NCBI RefSeq assembly: GCF_002006995.1 | Contig: NZ_MRUL01000001.1 | Coordinates: 310,001-374,000, forward strand | Source of the DNA: Izhakiella australiensis | GTDB taxonomy: Bacteria; Pseudomonadota; Gammaproteobacteria; Enterobacterales; Enterobacteriaceae | DNA: 64,000 nucleotides | Reading direction: 5' to 3' | Shown here: positions 44,556 to 54,200 of the stretch, piece by piece | Position numbering within the stretch: position 1 is the first letter of the stretch | Layout: every line of letters starts with the position of its first letter | Program-made: the position numbers and the translations under genes | Notes under the pieces: model-generated | Told to the model about the DNA's origin: nothing | Databases searched by the model: none | Seen by the model: only the letters and a program-made list of their open reading frames with translations

Positions 44556-45449
44556 TTAAAACTCCCTGGCAACGTCAAAAGCTTTCAGGGCCGACATGGC
44601 GCCCACTTTTTCGATATAGTCTTCACGCTGCGGGCAGCTGAAAACGTATTCCTCCAGCCAGGCCTGCGCGCCCTGCGGCGTCGCTGAGGCCGCCAGCCAG
44701 ACTTTTAATGCCGCTTCGTCTTCGTCATAGAAGCCGTCGGTGGCGGTTGGGTGGGCGGCATAGGGGACTTCAATCAGCGCTTCCACCAGGGTATGGGGAA
44801 TGTAGGTTAGCGCCGGGCGCTGGCGTACCTGCTGGTGGGGAATGATCTTTTCTACGGTCACGATGAGCCGCTTTGACGCTGAGGCCATCATCTGATCGAT
44901 ATCATCGCTGTCGCGTACCACCGGCCACTGCACGTTGCCGTATTCATCGGCGGCGTAGCCATGCAGGAGCGTAAAGTCGCTATCGGCGGCCTTCAGCGCC
45001 AGCAGCGGTTGGCCGCTGAACGGGCAGTCGATAGGCTTTATTTCGTCGGGACTTTTACCCACCATACCGGTGCCAAGCAGCGCCTTTGACGGCAGAAACG
45101 GCAGTCCCATCGCCGCCGCGCGAAAGCGGGCAACGAAGGCGGATTCGGAATAATCATGGGTTTCGATCTGGCCGTTTTGCACCGCCCGGCGAAAATTGGG
45201 GGCCAGGCCGTGGCGAAAAAAGCCGGCGTAAATACCTTCCCAGCGGCGAATGGCATCACTGGCGGCCAGCATGTCGCTGGCCAGGGTGGTCGCCCAGGTC
45301 AGCAGGGTCAGATTCTGCTTACGCTGGCGGATCATCTCGTGTACCAGCGCCATCGGCTGACGCCGCAGTAGCGAGCCGCCCAGCGCAATGCTGGCGCCGT
45401 CAGGGATGCGCGTCACGGCATCCTGCAGCGTAGTGAGTTTGCTTTTCAT
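44556..45449 (-). CDS. Class I CoA-transferase-like alpha subunit, copy 1
   Basis: 297 aa. GASIALGGSLLRRQPMALVH near the N-terminus and GLPFLPSKALLGTGMVGKSP with YAADEYGNVQW are typical alpha-subunit (GctA/IpdA-like) features. Pairs with the downstream beta subunit. Four bases after the copy-2 beta gene. Its relation to the second pair (46278-47177) suggests an ancient tandem duplication with functional divergence. Confidence 0.78.
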   Translation of the reverse strand: MKSKLTTLQDAVTRIPDGASIALGGSLLRRQPMALVHEMIRQRKQNLTLLTWATTLASDMLAASDAIRRWEGIYAGFFRHGLAPNFRRAVQNGQIETHDYSESAFVARFRAAAMGLPFLPSKALLGTGMVGKSPDEIKPIDCPFSGQPLLALKAADSDFTLLHGYAADEYGNVQWPVVRDSDDIDQMMASASKRLIVTVEKIIPHQQVRQRPALTYIPHTLVEALIEVPYAAHPTATDGFYDEDEAALKVWLAASATPQGAQAWLEEYVFSCPQREDYIEKVGAMSALKAFDVAREF

Positions 45450-45453
45450 GGCG

Positions 45454-46281
45454 TTATACCTCTTCGGGATGGGGGATCAGCGCGCCGTAGGGGTTGACTA
45501 CCCGGCGCAGCAGTGAAAGTTCTTCGGCGGTTGGCCAGGGCGTGGCAGGCACCTCATCGGTGTCCACGCTAAAACCGGTGCTGCTGCGCACCTCTTCCGG
45601 CGTTACGCCGGGATGAATGGAGTGCAGCTGCGCATGGCCCTGCTGGCGGTTAAAAGAAAAAATCGCCTTCGGCGTCACGATCCATTGCGGTCCGCCGTGA
45701 TGCAGGCCGAGCGCGGCCCGGCCCGCTTCGCCGCCCGGCCAGCCGACGCCGGAGATGTAGTCCACCTGTTCGACGAAGGTGCGCGTTTCGTGGCTCGGCA
45801 TCATCAGATATTCGCGGCCAAAACAGGTCATATGCTCCGGCAGCAAAATCGAGCCGACCAGCCGTACGCGCGGCTGCTGATAGTCGCCGATGCAGGTGCT
45901 GTTGATATTGCCCTGGCGGTCAACCTGCACGCCGGAACCAAAGCCAAAATCCACATCGCCGCGTCGCACCGCGTAGTGGCCGGGATAAGCCTGCATTTGC
46001 GCCTCACAGGGCAGCTGTTGCAGGGCGTTATCAAATTCGGCGCCGGGCAGGGCGCGTAGCTGGCTAAGGTCGGGATTAATACACCAGCCCGCCAGCAGAA
46101 TCGTCAGGTCCGGCGCGTGCGTATGCTGAGCGAATGACATCGCCGCCAGCGGGATGCCGGTGATATACAGCGCTGCCGCGCTACCGGTAGCCAGGCCGGT
46201 GAAGCCCACCTCGCCGTTACGCATCTGCTTAGCCAGCAGGATAGTAATTAACTCTTCGCGACTACAGGCTGGCCGTTTCAT
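45454..46281 (-). CDS. Class I CoA-transferase-like beta subunit, copy 2
   Basis: 275 aa, paralog of the 43741-44553 product. GEVGFTGLATGSAAALYITG, then HTHAPDLTILLAGWCINPDL. The glutamate expected after HAP is again not visible (LLAGW). Overlaps its alpha partner by 4 bases. Non-canonical activity, such as CoA-ester hydrolysis of a cyclic diketone as in IpdAB, is possible. That is inference from the missing residue. Confidence 0.75.
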   Translation of the reverse strand: MKRPACSREELITILLAKQMRNGEVGFTGLATGSAAALYITGIPLAAMSFAQHTHAPDLTILLAGWCINPDLSQLRALPGAEFDNALQQLPCEAQMQAYPGHYAVRRGDVDFGFGSGVQVDRQGNINSTCIGDYQQPRVRLVGSILLPEHMTCFGREYLMMPSHETRTFVEQVDYISGVGWPGGEAGRAALGLHHGGPQWIVTPKAIFSFNRQQGHAQLHSIHPGVTPEEVRSSTGFSVDTDEVPATPWPTAEELSLLRRVVNPYGALIPHPEEV

Positions 46282-47177
46282 TGCGGCACCTCCGTATTGC
46301 GCAGCGCCAGCAGGCGGCTGACGCCGAGCCGATCGAGATAGGCCTGGTGGTCCGATGGCTGATAAATATGTTCCTGAAGCCAGTGCCCGAACTGCTGCGG
46401 CGTGGCGCTGGCGCTGACGTAGTGATTAAAAAAAGGCTCATCGCAATCGTACAGGCCGGGAACCGAGGTCGGGTGGGCGCCGAAGGGCGCCTCAACGATA
46501 TGAGTGGTGCGGAAAGCGGGAATTTCCACCAGATGAGGCTGGCGGCTCAGTTCACGTGAACTGACGATCTTCTCCACGCTGACGATCACCCGATCGCAGC
46601 TGCGGGTGAGGGTGATATCAGCGCTTTGCGGCAGCATTTTGCGTGCGTGAAAGGCCACGTTACCGAACTCATCGCCCAGCGGAGCATGAACCAGCACTAC
46701 GTCCGGGCTGGCTGGCGGCACAGCCCACATCTGGCGGCCGCTAACCGGGCAGGTAAAGGGGACTATCGCAGTATTGTTCGCCGCTACGCCGCTGCCGCCG
46801 AGAAAGGTACAAGGCCAGAACGGCAAGCCTTCCTGCGAAGCACGAAAGCGATCCCAGGCGATTAGCTCCGGGTAATCAACGGCCTGTAGCTCGCCCTGTT
46901 CCGCCGCCCGGCGAAAGTTGCGCGCCAGGCCAAAGCGCTCCAGCCCGACGTAAGACGTTTCAATGCGATCGACGACGCCGGCGCCGATCAGCAGATCGGC
47001 TTCAATGGCGTTCACAATGCCGACCAGCGTCAGGCGACGCTTTTGCTGGCGTATCAGTTCGGCGCTCAGCGCCATTGGCCGCTGATAGATGGCAAAGCCG
47101 CCCAGCGCGATGCGTTCGCCATCTTCCACGCTTTGAATCGCCTCAGTCATGCTGGTAAGTTTTATTGTTCTCTTCAT
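46278..47177 (-). CDS. Class I CoA-transferase-like alpha subunit, copy 2
   Basis: 299 aa, first gene of the leftward four-gene operon. GERIALGGFAIYQRPMALSA and GLPFWPCTFLGGSGVAANNT, with HAPLGDEFGNVAFHA. Same architecture as the 44556-45449 product but clearly diverged. It is divergent from the second LacI gene, whose candidate operators lie in the shared upstream region. Confidence 0.78.
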   Translation of the reverse strand: MKRTIKLTSMTEAIQSVEDGERIALGGFAIYQRPMALSAELIRQQKRRLTLVGIVNAIEADLLIGAGVVDRIETSYVGLERFGLARNFRRAAEQGELQAVDYPELIAWDRFRASQEGLPFWPCTFLGGSGVAANNTAIVPFTCPVSGRQMWAVPPASPDVVLVHAPLGDEFGNVAFHARKMLPQSADITLTRSCDRVIVSVEKIVSSRELSRQPHLVEIPAFRTTHIVEAPFGAHPTSVPGLYDCDEPFFNHYVSASATPQQFGHWLQEHIYQPSDHQAYLDRLGVSRLLALRNTEVPQ

Positions 47178-47205
47178 GTTACCTACTGATAACTAAGTTT
47201 TTAAA

Positions 47206-47327
47206 TATGGGAACGATCCCATAAACAGAGAAAAAGAAACGCCGTTGTTAACGGCGCGACCTGGGATGACGCATTACGCTATTTAACTTATCCGGCTTCA
47301 GGTTGCTTGTATGTGAGATCGATCCCA
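47206..47327. promoter_or_regulatory. Pair of LacI-type operators, centres 106 bp apart
   Basis: Site 1 TATGGGAACGATCCCATA at 47206-47223 (8 of 9 pairs symmetric). Site 2 TGAGATCGATCCCA at 47314-47327 (6 of 7 pairs). Both fit half-site TGGGATC with a central CG, as LacI-family proteins prefer. The 106-bp centre spacing is near ten helical turns, so a loop by one tetramer is feasible. Lies between the CoA-transferase operon and the LacI gene at 47385. Confidence 0.65.
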
Positions 47328-47384
47328 GTTTAATTTTTCAACGCAATCAGGTATAACCGCCTTATCTAAACAAGGAGACTGGCG

Positions 47385-48452
47385 ATGAAACCCCTTCCCC
47401 CTGCGGCGCAAGGTAGCCGAGCCACACTGGCAGATATCGCTCGCGAACTGGGTATGTCGCGCTCGACAGTAGGGCGCGCGTTGGCGGGTAATGGCTACGT
47501 CAGCCCGGAAAAGAAGCAGCTGATTCTGGCTACCGCCGAACGTCTCGGCTACCGCGTTTCAACGATTGCCCGCGCGCTGCGTACCCAGCAATCCATGACG
47601 CTTGGCGTGCTGATGGCGGATATTACTAACCCGCTGTTTCCGGCCATCGTCAAAGGTATTGACGAGGTGGTCAGCGCGGCGGGCTATACCCTGTTTCTTT
47701 GCAATACTGATGAAAATCCTCAGCGCCAGCAGACGCTGATCCGCTCGCTGCTCGACCGCCAGGTGGATGGCTTGATTATGCTGTCGCAAACCCTGAGTGA
47801 CGCCTCGCGGGCGCTGCTGCGTAACGGCCCCCCTTGCGTATTCGTTAACCGGATGCCCGCCCGCTTCAAGGCTGATTATATTGGCCCGGATAACCAGCAG
47901 GCGATCGACCTGCTGCTCAACCACCTGTATACGCTGGGGCATCGCCACATCGCCTGCATAACCGGCCCGGCGCAGTCGTCCACCGTGCTTGAGCGCACAG
48001 CGGCGTGGCGAGCAGGTATGGCCCGGCTGGGCTGCGCGGCGCCGCAGGACTATTTGATTGAAGGGGACTATCGCGGCAGCAGCGGGCGGCGGGCGGTTGA
48101 AGCCCTGCTGCGCTGCCAGCCGCGTCCCAGCGCGGTGCTGGCGGCCAATGATTTCGTCGCTATGGAAGTGATAAACGGCTTGGCTGAACGCGGCCTTGCG
48201 GTGCCGGGAGACATTTCAGTATGTGGGTTTGATGATATCTTCGGCGATCACTTTACCGCGCTGGCTGGCTTGCAGCAGAAGGGCCTGACCACCGTCGACC
48301 AACCTAAGCGGAACCTCGGTCAGGCGGCGGCGCAGGCGATGCTGGCCCGGCTGGCGCAGCCACGTGCGCCAGCCTCGACAAACATTCTGCCGGTGAGTTT
48401 GCAGGCGAGAGATACCAGCGCGGCGCCCGCCGCTCCGGTGATTGCTGACTAA
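47385..48452 (+). CDS. LacI-family regulator of the CoA-transferase operon
   Basis: 355 aa. Helix-turn-helix LADIARELGMSRSTVGRALA at about 15-34, hinge RALRTQQSMTLGVLMAD, then the effector domain. Ribosome site AAGGAG. Divergent from the CoA-transferase genes, with two TGGGATC-type operators in between. Its end overlaps the convergent MFS gene by 4 bases. Sequence resemblance to the LacI at 42613 suggests duplication with a change of operator. Confidence 0.88.
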   Translation: MKPLPPAAQGSRATLADIARELGMSRSTVGRALAGNGYVSPEKKQLILATAERLGYRVSTIARALRTQQSMTLGVLMADITNPLFPAIVKGIDEVVSAAGYTLFLCNTDENPQRQQTLIRSLLDRQVDGLIMLSQTLSDASRALLRNGPPCVFVNRMPARFKADYIGPDNQQAIDLLLNHLYTLGHRHIACITGPAQSSTVLERTAAWRAGMARLGCAAPQDYLIEGDYRGSSGRRAVEALLRCQPRPSAVLAANDFVAMEVINGLAERGLAVPGDISVCGFDDIFGDHFTALAGLQQKGLTTVDQPKRNLGQAAAQAMLARLAQPRAPASTNILPVSLQARDTSAAPAAPVIAD

Positions 48453-49594
48453 GCGGTCAGCGTATCGTCAGGCGGCACGACCAGCATCATCAGCAGGGCG
48501 AGGGCGGCAAAGGCGCTGAGCGCTGGCAGCGCCCCCGCTGCGGCGTAGAACTGACCGAACGCCAGCGAACCGCCTATCTGCCCGGCGGCAAACATGAAGA
48601 AGGCCACGCCGACACCGGAGGCCGGCGATGCCGGCGTTGATGCCGCGCCGCATACCAGCAGTACGCCGGACAGGGTGACGTAGCCCGCCCCGCCAAGAGC
48701 GACCGCCGGAAACAGCCACCATGAGAAGTGCGGCATCAGCGCTAGCAGCAGCAGCGGCGTCGCCATGCACAGCTGCGATAAGCGGTAGACCTGCCTGAGG
48801 CTGATAAACGCCGCCAGCGGCCCGGTCAGCGCGCCGAGGATACCCGCGCCACCGCTGACCAGCCACAGCATGCTGGTCGTCTGTTTACTCAGTCCGGCGT
48901 AATGACGCAGGATATCGGGGCCGAAGCTCCACCAGGCCGCGCTGGCGATACCGCTGATAAAGGCGATAAACGCCAGACGGGTCACCATCCTGCATCTCAT
49001 CATGCCACGCCAGCTGCCCTGGTTTTGTTGCGGCGCTTGCTGGCGGCAGGCGGGCAGGTAGCGCAGGGTCGGGAGCAGGCAAAGCAGCGCCAGCGCCGCA
49101 AAAACTTCGCAGGCCAGGCGCCAGCTGCCCGCCAGCAAAAATATCACCGGCACGCAGAGAATGATGCCGGCGCTGGTGCCAGCGTTGATGACGGTGTTGA
49201 CCAGCGTCTGATGGCGTCCGGTAACGCTGAGGCTGACCGCCGCCGCCAGTGCCGGTGACGCCAGCCCGGCGCTCAGCCCGGCGATAAACAGGCTGACTGC
49301 CAGCATGGCCGGAGAAGCGGCGCAGGCCAGCAGCCCCAGTCCTGTGGCCGCGCACAGCGCCGCCGCAATCGCCGTCATGCGCGCGCCAAAGCGGCGGGTG
49401 AGCAGCGAGGCGGCGGAAGTGGACAGGCAGTAAGACAGGTAGCTGCTGGCGGCGATAATTCCGGCGATGGCCGGGCTGAACGGAATATCGCTTGCCACCG
49501 AGGGCATCATCAGCCCCCAGGAAAAGCGCGCCATGCCGTAGGTAACGGCAATCAGCGCAAAGCCGGTAGCGCCCAGCGCGACCGCCGACCTCAT
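48449..49594 (-). CDS. MFS transporter, YbfB/YjiJ type
   Basis: 381 aa, about 12 helices. YGMARFSWGLMMPSVASDIP and LLTRRFGARMTAIAAALCAA are typical of the YbfB/YjiJ-like subgroup. Translationally coupled to the TetR gene (ATGA overlap), so probably an exporter under TetR control. The cargo might be an acid or toxic intermediate of the island; not shown by sequence. Confidence 0.78.
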   Translation of the reverse strand: MRSAVALGATGFALIAVTYGMARFSWGLMMPSVASDIPFSPAIAGIIAASSYLSYCLSTSAASLLTRRFGARMTAIAAALCAATGLGLLACAASPAMLAVSLFIAGLSAGLASPALAAAVSLSVTGRHQTLVNTVINAGTSAGIILCVPVIFLLAGSWRLACEVFAALALLCLLPTLRYLPACRQQAPQQNQGSWRGMMRCRMVTRLAFIAFISGIASAAWWSFGPDILRHYAGLSKQTTSMLWLVSGGAGILGALTGPLAAFISLRQVYRLSQLCMATPLLLLALMPHFSWWLFPAVALGGAGYVTLSGVLLVCGAASTPASPASGVGVAFFMFAAGQIGGSLAFGQFYAAAGALPALSAFAALALLMMLVVPPDDTLTA

Positions 49595-50130
49595 AGCGAG
49601 GCGCCTGCTTTCATCAGCTGCTGTGCGGCGTCACCGGCGCTGGCCGCCGCCGCAGGGCCGATTATCATCGCCGCCGTGGTCGCGCCCTCAAACAGCATCC
49701 AGATAGCGTTTGCCAGCGCCGCGCTGTCGGCGCCGTGCGAATGACGCAGGCAGCTGACTATATAGTCGCGGGCGGCGTAGCGATAATCCAGCGCCTGCGC
49801 CGCCAGCATCAGATCCCGCCCGGCGTACTCTCCCCAGGCCTTAACGAAAAAGCAGCCGCCGGTGCCGTGCTGTTGCATCCACTCTTCCATAGCGCTGAAC
49901 AGCTTTGCTATCGCCTGCGGGTGATGACTGGGATGCCGCGGGGCGAAGAAGCGTTTTTTTCGCGCTTCCAGCACGCAGACGGTAAGCACTTCGCGCGTCG
50001 GAAAATAGCGGTAAAGCGTGCGCGTTGATACCCCGGCATCGTTGCAGATGCGGTCGGTGCTGGTGGCATGAAAACCGTTGTTGTAAAACAGCCGCTCGGC
50101 GGTCTGCATAATGTCCTGGCGTTTATTCAT
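49591..50130 (-). CDS. TetR/AcrR-family repressor
   Basis: 179 aa. N-terminal helix-turn-helix (DRICNDAGVSTRTLYRYFPT, about residues 25-44) and a helical ligand-binding domain. First gene of the TetR-MFS pair. The short upstream region contains AAAGTAAACCGATCGTTTTA-like symmetry just before its start, a candidate operator. Confidence 0.85.
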   Translation of the reverse strand: MNKRQDIMQTAERLFYNNGFHATSTDRICNDAGVSTRTLYRYFPTREVLTVCVLEARKKRFFAPRHPSHHPQAIAKLFSAMEEWMQQHGTGGCFFVKAWGEYAGRDLMLAAQALDYRYAARDYIVSCLRHSHGADSAALANAIWMLFEGATTAAMIIGPAAAASAGDAAQQLMKAGASL

Positions 50131-50374
50131 ACTGTTAAAAGTAAACCGATCGTTTTACTTTTGCAAAATTAATTGCCACCTGATGTGACCCACTATCGAC
50201 ATCGGGCAGGTTTCTGCTGGCGCAACGTCAAAGCTGGACGCAGCCAGACGCCAGGCTATAAACTCAGGCAATATCATGGCGATAGTTTCAGAATAGGGTG
50301 GTGAAGGCGGGATGCGACGATCGGTACCTTGCCCTACACCAGGGTTATACTTCGCTTAAAAAAAGAGGATGCAA

Positions 50375-50887
50375 ATGGATATAACGCTGCGCGGCGTCGA
50401 ACCTGATGATGCCACTGCTTATCACCGTATTCACAGCCATCCGGACAATTTTTGCTGGACGCTGCAGCTGCCGATGGCAAGCGTTGCCATGTGGCGCACT
50501 AAGCTGGAACAGAACGTACAGAATGGCAATATCGGCTTCGTTGCTGAAATGGCTGGCGAAGTGGTAGGCGAAATGACGCTGTTCACTAATCTACGCCCGC
50601 GTACCCGGCACACCGTCAGCTTTGGCATCAGCGTCGATCGTGGTTATGTGCGGCGTGGAATCGCCAGCCAACTGATGAAAGCAGGTATTGATTACGCTTT
50701 TAACTGGCTGGGCGCCCGGCGGCTTGAGCTTGAGGTATTCGTCGACAACCAAAGCGCCATCGGCTTGTACCGTAAGTTCGGCTTTCAGTCGGAAGGCGTA
50801 CAGCGCCAGGCGGCGCTGAAAAACGGCGAATATTGCGATGTGATGATAATGTCACTGCTGCGCGATGAGCGTCCGGCGGGCGGCTGA
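50375..50887 (+). CDS. GNAT acetyltransferase, YhhY/AaaT-like
   Basis: 170 aa from ATG 50375. An earlier in-frame ATG at 50369 overlaps the AGAGG ribosome site and is unlikely to be used. GNAT fold with acetyl-CoA loop RGYVRRGIASQLMKAGID and NQSAIGLYRKFGF. Close to E. coli YhhY (AaaT), which acetylates some amino acids and detoxifies analogues. Single gene. Confidence 0.85.
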   Translation: MDITLRGVEPDDATAYHRIHSHPDNFCWTLQLPMASVAMWRTKLEQNVQNGNIGFVAEMAGEVVGEMTLFTNLRPRTRHTVSFGISVDRGYVRRGIASQLMKAGIDYAFNWLGARRLELEVFVDNQSAIGLYRKFGFQSEGVQRQAALKNGEYCDVMIMSLLRDERPAGG

Positions 50888-50963
50888 CAATATCGCCCGT
50901 GACGCAAGCTGCGCCAGCCATGAGCAGGTCAGCGGCAGAACTGGTTTCCTGCCGCTGGCGCTT

Positions 50964-52214
50964 TCAGCTCAGGCCGATAAACAAACCGGCGATAGTGGCG
51001 CTCATCAGGTTGGAAAGCGTCGCGGCGGCCAGCGCCCTGAGCCCCAGCTGGGCTATTTCGGGCGCGCGCTGCGGGGCGATAGCGGAAAATGCGCCTACCA
51101 CCACGCCGATTGAACCAAAATTGGCGAAGCCGCACAGTGCGAATGAAATGATCGCCAGGGTTTTTGCTTCCAGCATATTGGGCGACTGCAAATAAGGCGA
51201 AAGATGGATATAAGCGAAGAATTCGTTGATAGCCAGCTTCTGACCAATCAGGCTGCCAGCCAGGGTAGCATCCTGCCAGTCAACGCCCATCAGCCAGGCC
51301 AGCGGCGCTAACGCATAGCCAAAAATGCCTTCCAGTGAGGCATGCTGAAAACCGGCCAGGCCACCGATAGCGCCAATCAGACCGTTTATCATGGCGATTA
51401 TCGCTACAAATGCCATAACCACGGTGGCGACCCCGGCGGCGATTTTCAGTCCGGCCATTGCCCCGGCGGCTGCGGCTTCAATAAAGCTTTTCGGCGGGAT
51501 TTCGCTGAACGAGAGATTGTTAAACGCGATCTGCGAACTCTCCGTCGCCGGACTGATAACCCTGGCGAACAGGATCCCGCCAGGAATAGCCATAAACGAG
51601 GCGGCCAGCAGATAATCTATCGGTACACCTAAGCTGGCATAGCCAATCATCGTAGAGCCGGCAATCGAAGCCATTCCGCTGCAAATCGCGGTGAACAGCT
51701 CATTACGGTTCAGCCGTTGAATAAATGGTTTGACGATGGCCGGGATCTCATTCTGACCGAGGAATATGGTGGTAACGGCCACAAAGGATTCAATTTTGCT
51801 GATGTTCAGCGCTTTTTGAAAGATAGCACCGAGCGCCTGAATAAGAAAACCCATAATACCAATGTAATAAAGTAAACTCACCAGCGCGGTAATGAAAATA
51901 ATGGCCGGTAAAACGTGAAAGGCGAAAATAAAACCGGCGCCATTAAAGAGTGTGTCCATTTTAGGGCTCACCAGTGGGCCGAAAATAAAGGCGCTGCCGG
52001 CATCGCTGTAGGTAATGATTTTTGCTATGCCATGAGCTGCTTTCTCAGCCAGCCATTTTCCCGGCGGGAAATAGAGCATAATGCCGCCGATAGCAATTTG
52101 TAGCAGCAGCGCAGATCCCACAGTGCGCAGGCTGATGCGTTTTTTATTCACCGATAATAAAAAAGCAATTACCAGTAATACAATCATTCCCACAACACTT
52201 CGTATTATGTCCAT
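50964..52214 (-). CDS. nupX: Concentrative nucleoside transporter NupX
   Basis: 416 aa, the same length as E. coli NupX and near-identical in many blocks (IFLGQNEIPAIVKPFI, ICSGMASIAGSTMIGYASLG, AIISFALCGFANFGSIGVVV). Proton-driven nucleoside uptake in the inner membrane. It lies 140 bases downstream of rihB on the same strand, with yeiL divergent, the same set as in E. coli. Confidence 0.93.
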   Translation of the reverse strand: MDIIRSVVGMIVLLVIAFLLSVNKKRISLRTVGSALLLQIAIGGIMLYFPPGKWLAEKAAHGIAKIITYSDAGSAFIFGPLVSPKMDTLFNGAGFIFAFHVLPAIIFITALVSLLYYIGIMGFLIQALGAIFQKALNISKIESFVAVTTIFLGQNEIPAIVKPFIQRLNRNELFTAICSGMASIAGSTMIGYASLGVPIDYLLAASFMAIPGGILFARVISPATESSQIAFNNLSFSEIPPKSFIEAAAAGAMAGLKIAAGVATVVMAFVAIIAMINGLIGAIGGLAGFQHASLEGIFGYALAPLAWLMGVDWQDATLAGSLIGQKLAINEFFAYIHLSPYLQSPNMLEAKTLAIISFALCGFANFGSIGVVVGAFSAIAPQRAPEIAQLGLRALAAATLSNLMSATIAGLFIGLS

Positions 52215-52354
52215 GGTGATTATCTCTGTATGTTCTATCTTGCTATGTTTTTATTACTGCGGGAAAGGGTGAACTGCCCGCAGTTATTTTTCTGACGGTA
52301 AGTTAACGTCGTAGGGTGCTTAAACTTGCCAGGTTTTAAAATGGCGTTGAAAGA

Positions 52355-53287
52355 TTAATTATATTTTTTCACACATTCCTCAACCACATCCCAAAACCAT
52401 GCGGTATCGATGGTCATGCCGACTTTAACGTTGGCGGGTTTTCCCGTGACGCCAAGCTCATCACAGACGGTACGGCCATAGCAGGGGCCGCTATTAACAT
52501 CGACTTCAACATACATCTCCTGCATCTTAAAACCGTCGGGATTAATCAGATAGCCAATGCAGGTTGCGTCATGTACCGGACCACCGGCCAGGCCGTAGTT
52601 TTCAAACTGCGTTTTCAGCGTGAAGTTCATCATATCGCTGAATAGCTTCCCTGCCGGTCCGCCTGCTTGCGCCATTCTGGCGATGATATCCCGGGTGCAG
52701 ACGGTTTGATTAGTTAAATCCAGCCCCATCATAACTAAAGGAACCCCGGCGCTGAATACTACGCGGGCCGCTTCGGGATCGGCAAAAATATTAAACTCAG
52801 CCGACGGGGTAAAGTTGCCGGTGCCATAGGCGCCCCCCATCAGTACAATCTCACGAATTTTGGGTACGATCGCAGGCTGCATGCGCAGCGCCACGGCGAT
52901 ATTGCTTAACGGACCGACCGGCACCAGCGTAATATCACCGTCGCTCGCCATCAGGGTGTCAATAATATATTGAACGGCATTGGTTTTTTCTGCCTTGCGG
53001 GTTAATGGCTCAAATACCGGGCCATCCAGTCCCGTCTCGCCGTGAATATTATCGGCAACGATCTGCTGCCGCATAATCGGTCCTGGCATTCCGGCATAAA
53101 CCGGCACGTTGATATTTAATGTCTGGCAAACGTTTAAGCCATTTACTAGGGTTTTATCCAATGTCTGGTTACCGGCAACGATGGTTATCGCCAGTAGATC
53201 TATTGCCGGATGTTTGGCCGCCATCATTATCGCAATGGCATCATCATGACCGGGATCACAATCTAAGATTATTTTTCTCTTTTCCAT
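52355..53287 (-). CDS. rihB: Pyrimidine-specific ribonucleoside hydrolase RihB
   Basis: 310 aa. Calcium-binding N-terminus [32 protein letters not shown], and the active-site His region [13 protein letters not shown] are typical of IUNH hydrolases; context identifies RihB. It splits cytidine and uridine into base and ribose. It works with NupX in nucleoside salvage. Confidence 0.93.
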   Translation of the reverse strand: MEKRKIILDCDPGHDDAIAIMMAAKHPAIDLLAITIVAGNQTLDKTLVNGLNVCQTLNINVPVYAGMPGPIMRQQIVADNIHGETGLDGPVFEPLTRKAEKTNAVQYIIDTLMASDGDITLVPVGPLSNIAVALRMQPAIVPKIREIVLMGGAYGTGNFTPSAEFNIFADPEAARVVFSAGVPLVMMGLDLTNQTVCTRDIIARMAQAGGPAGKLFSDMMNFTLKTQFENYGLAGGPVHDATCIGYLINPDGFKMQEMYVEVDVNSGPCYGRTVCDELGVTGKPANVKVGMTIDTAWFWDVVEECVKKYN

Positions 53288-53385
53288 TGTTATATTTCCT
53301 CACTTGATATTGGGGTGCTAATCTGAGCCATTAAAAAATGGCGTGGTTACGTTTTTTCACCCTATCAGTTAAAATTTAGTGTGGG

Positions 53386-53403
53386 ATATGAGAAATCTCA
53401 TAT
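53386..53403. promoter_or_regulatory. Palindrome just upstream of yeiL
   Basis: ATATGAGAAATCTCATAT, 8 of 9 base pairs symmetric, ending 12 bases before the yeiL start and overlapping its leader. A CRP/FNR-family protein could bind it. The position suggests yeiL autorepression or control of both divergent genes. Confidence 0.55.
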
Positions 53404-53415
53404 AGGAAAACTATT

Positions 53416-54132
53416 ATGAAAGATATCCAGGATGAAAATTTAAGACGGCAATTGATAAATGATTCTGGCTATAAAGACATGTTCTCAATTGCGGTGATAA
53501 ACGAAACCAGATTGCTGTATATCGCGGCCGGTGATTATATTGTGAAAGAGGGAAGTCAGCCTCAGCACCTTTTTTATCTTGCTCGCGGCCGGGCCAGGCT
53601 GCATGCCACCTTATCTAACGGTCGCGTTTCACTGATTGATTTTTTTGGCGCCCCTTGTTTCATTGGTGAAATGGAATTAATTAATGAACGTCATGACCCG
53701 CGTGCGGTGCAGGCGATTGAGGCGTGCTGGTGCCTTGCGCTGCCGATGAAAAAATTTCGCGCTATGTTGTTAAACGATGCAACCTTTTTGCATAGCCTGT
53801 GCGTGGCGCTCATCAGAAAAAATGAGCGTAATATCGTCTCTTTAACGCAAAACCAGTCATTTCCATTAACTCATCGCCTGGCGGCATTTATTTTGCTTTC
53901 GCAGCATGATGATGTTTATCGCGAAAAGCATACGCAAGTTTCAGAGTATATGGGCGTCACCTATCGTCATCTGCTCTATGTTTTTGCCCGATTTACGCGT
54001 GAGGGCTATCTGCAAAAAGCGGGGGCGAGCTATGTTATTAAAAATAAGCAGGCGCTGGCGGCGCTGGCCTCTGAGATGAACCCCGGCGACCCGCATCAGT
54101 TTACCGACGATATCCTGTCTGCCCGCAAATAG
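53416..54132 (+). CDS. yeiL: CRP/FNR-family regulator YeiL
   Basis: 238 aa. Cyclic-nucleotide-binding-like beta roll at about 30-120 ([20 protein letters not shown]) and a C-terminal winged helix ([20 protein letters not shown]). Divergent from rihB as in E. coli, where YeiL is linked to stationary-phase survival. No complete FNR cluster cysteine set is seen at the N-terminus; scattered Cys occur at CFIG and CWCLA. Confidence 0.9.
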   Translation: MKDIQDENLRRQLINDSGYKDMFSIAVINETRLLYIAAGDYIVKEGSQPQHLFYLARGRARLHATLSNGRVSLIDFFGAPCFIGEMELINERHDPRAVQAIEACWCLALPMKKFRAMLLNDATFLHSLCVALIRKNERNIVSLTQNQSFPLTHRLAAFILLSQHDDVYREKHTQVSEYMGVTYRHLLYVFARFTREGYLQKAGASYVIKNKQALAALASEMNPGDPHQFTDDILSARK

Positions 54133-54200
54133 TCCGCGTCCCGGCGGACGGGCGACATCAGGCTTTCCGCCGTGCTGCCACGGGCGGAAAGCCGACCCGG

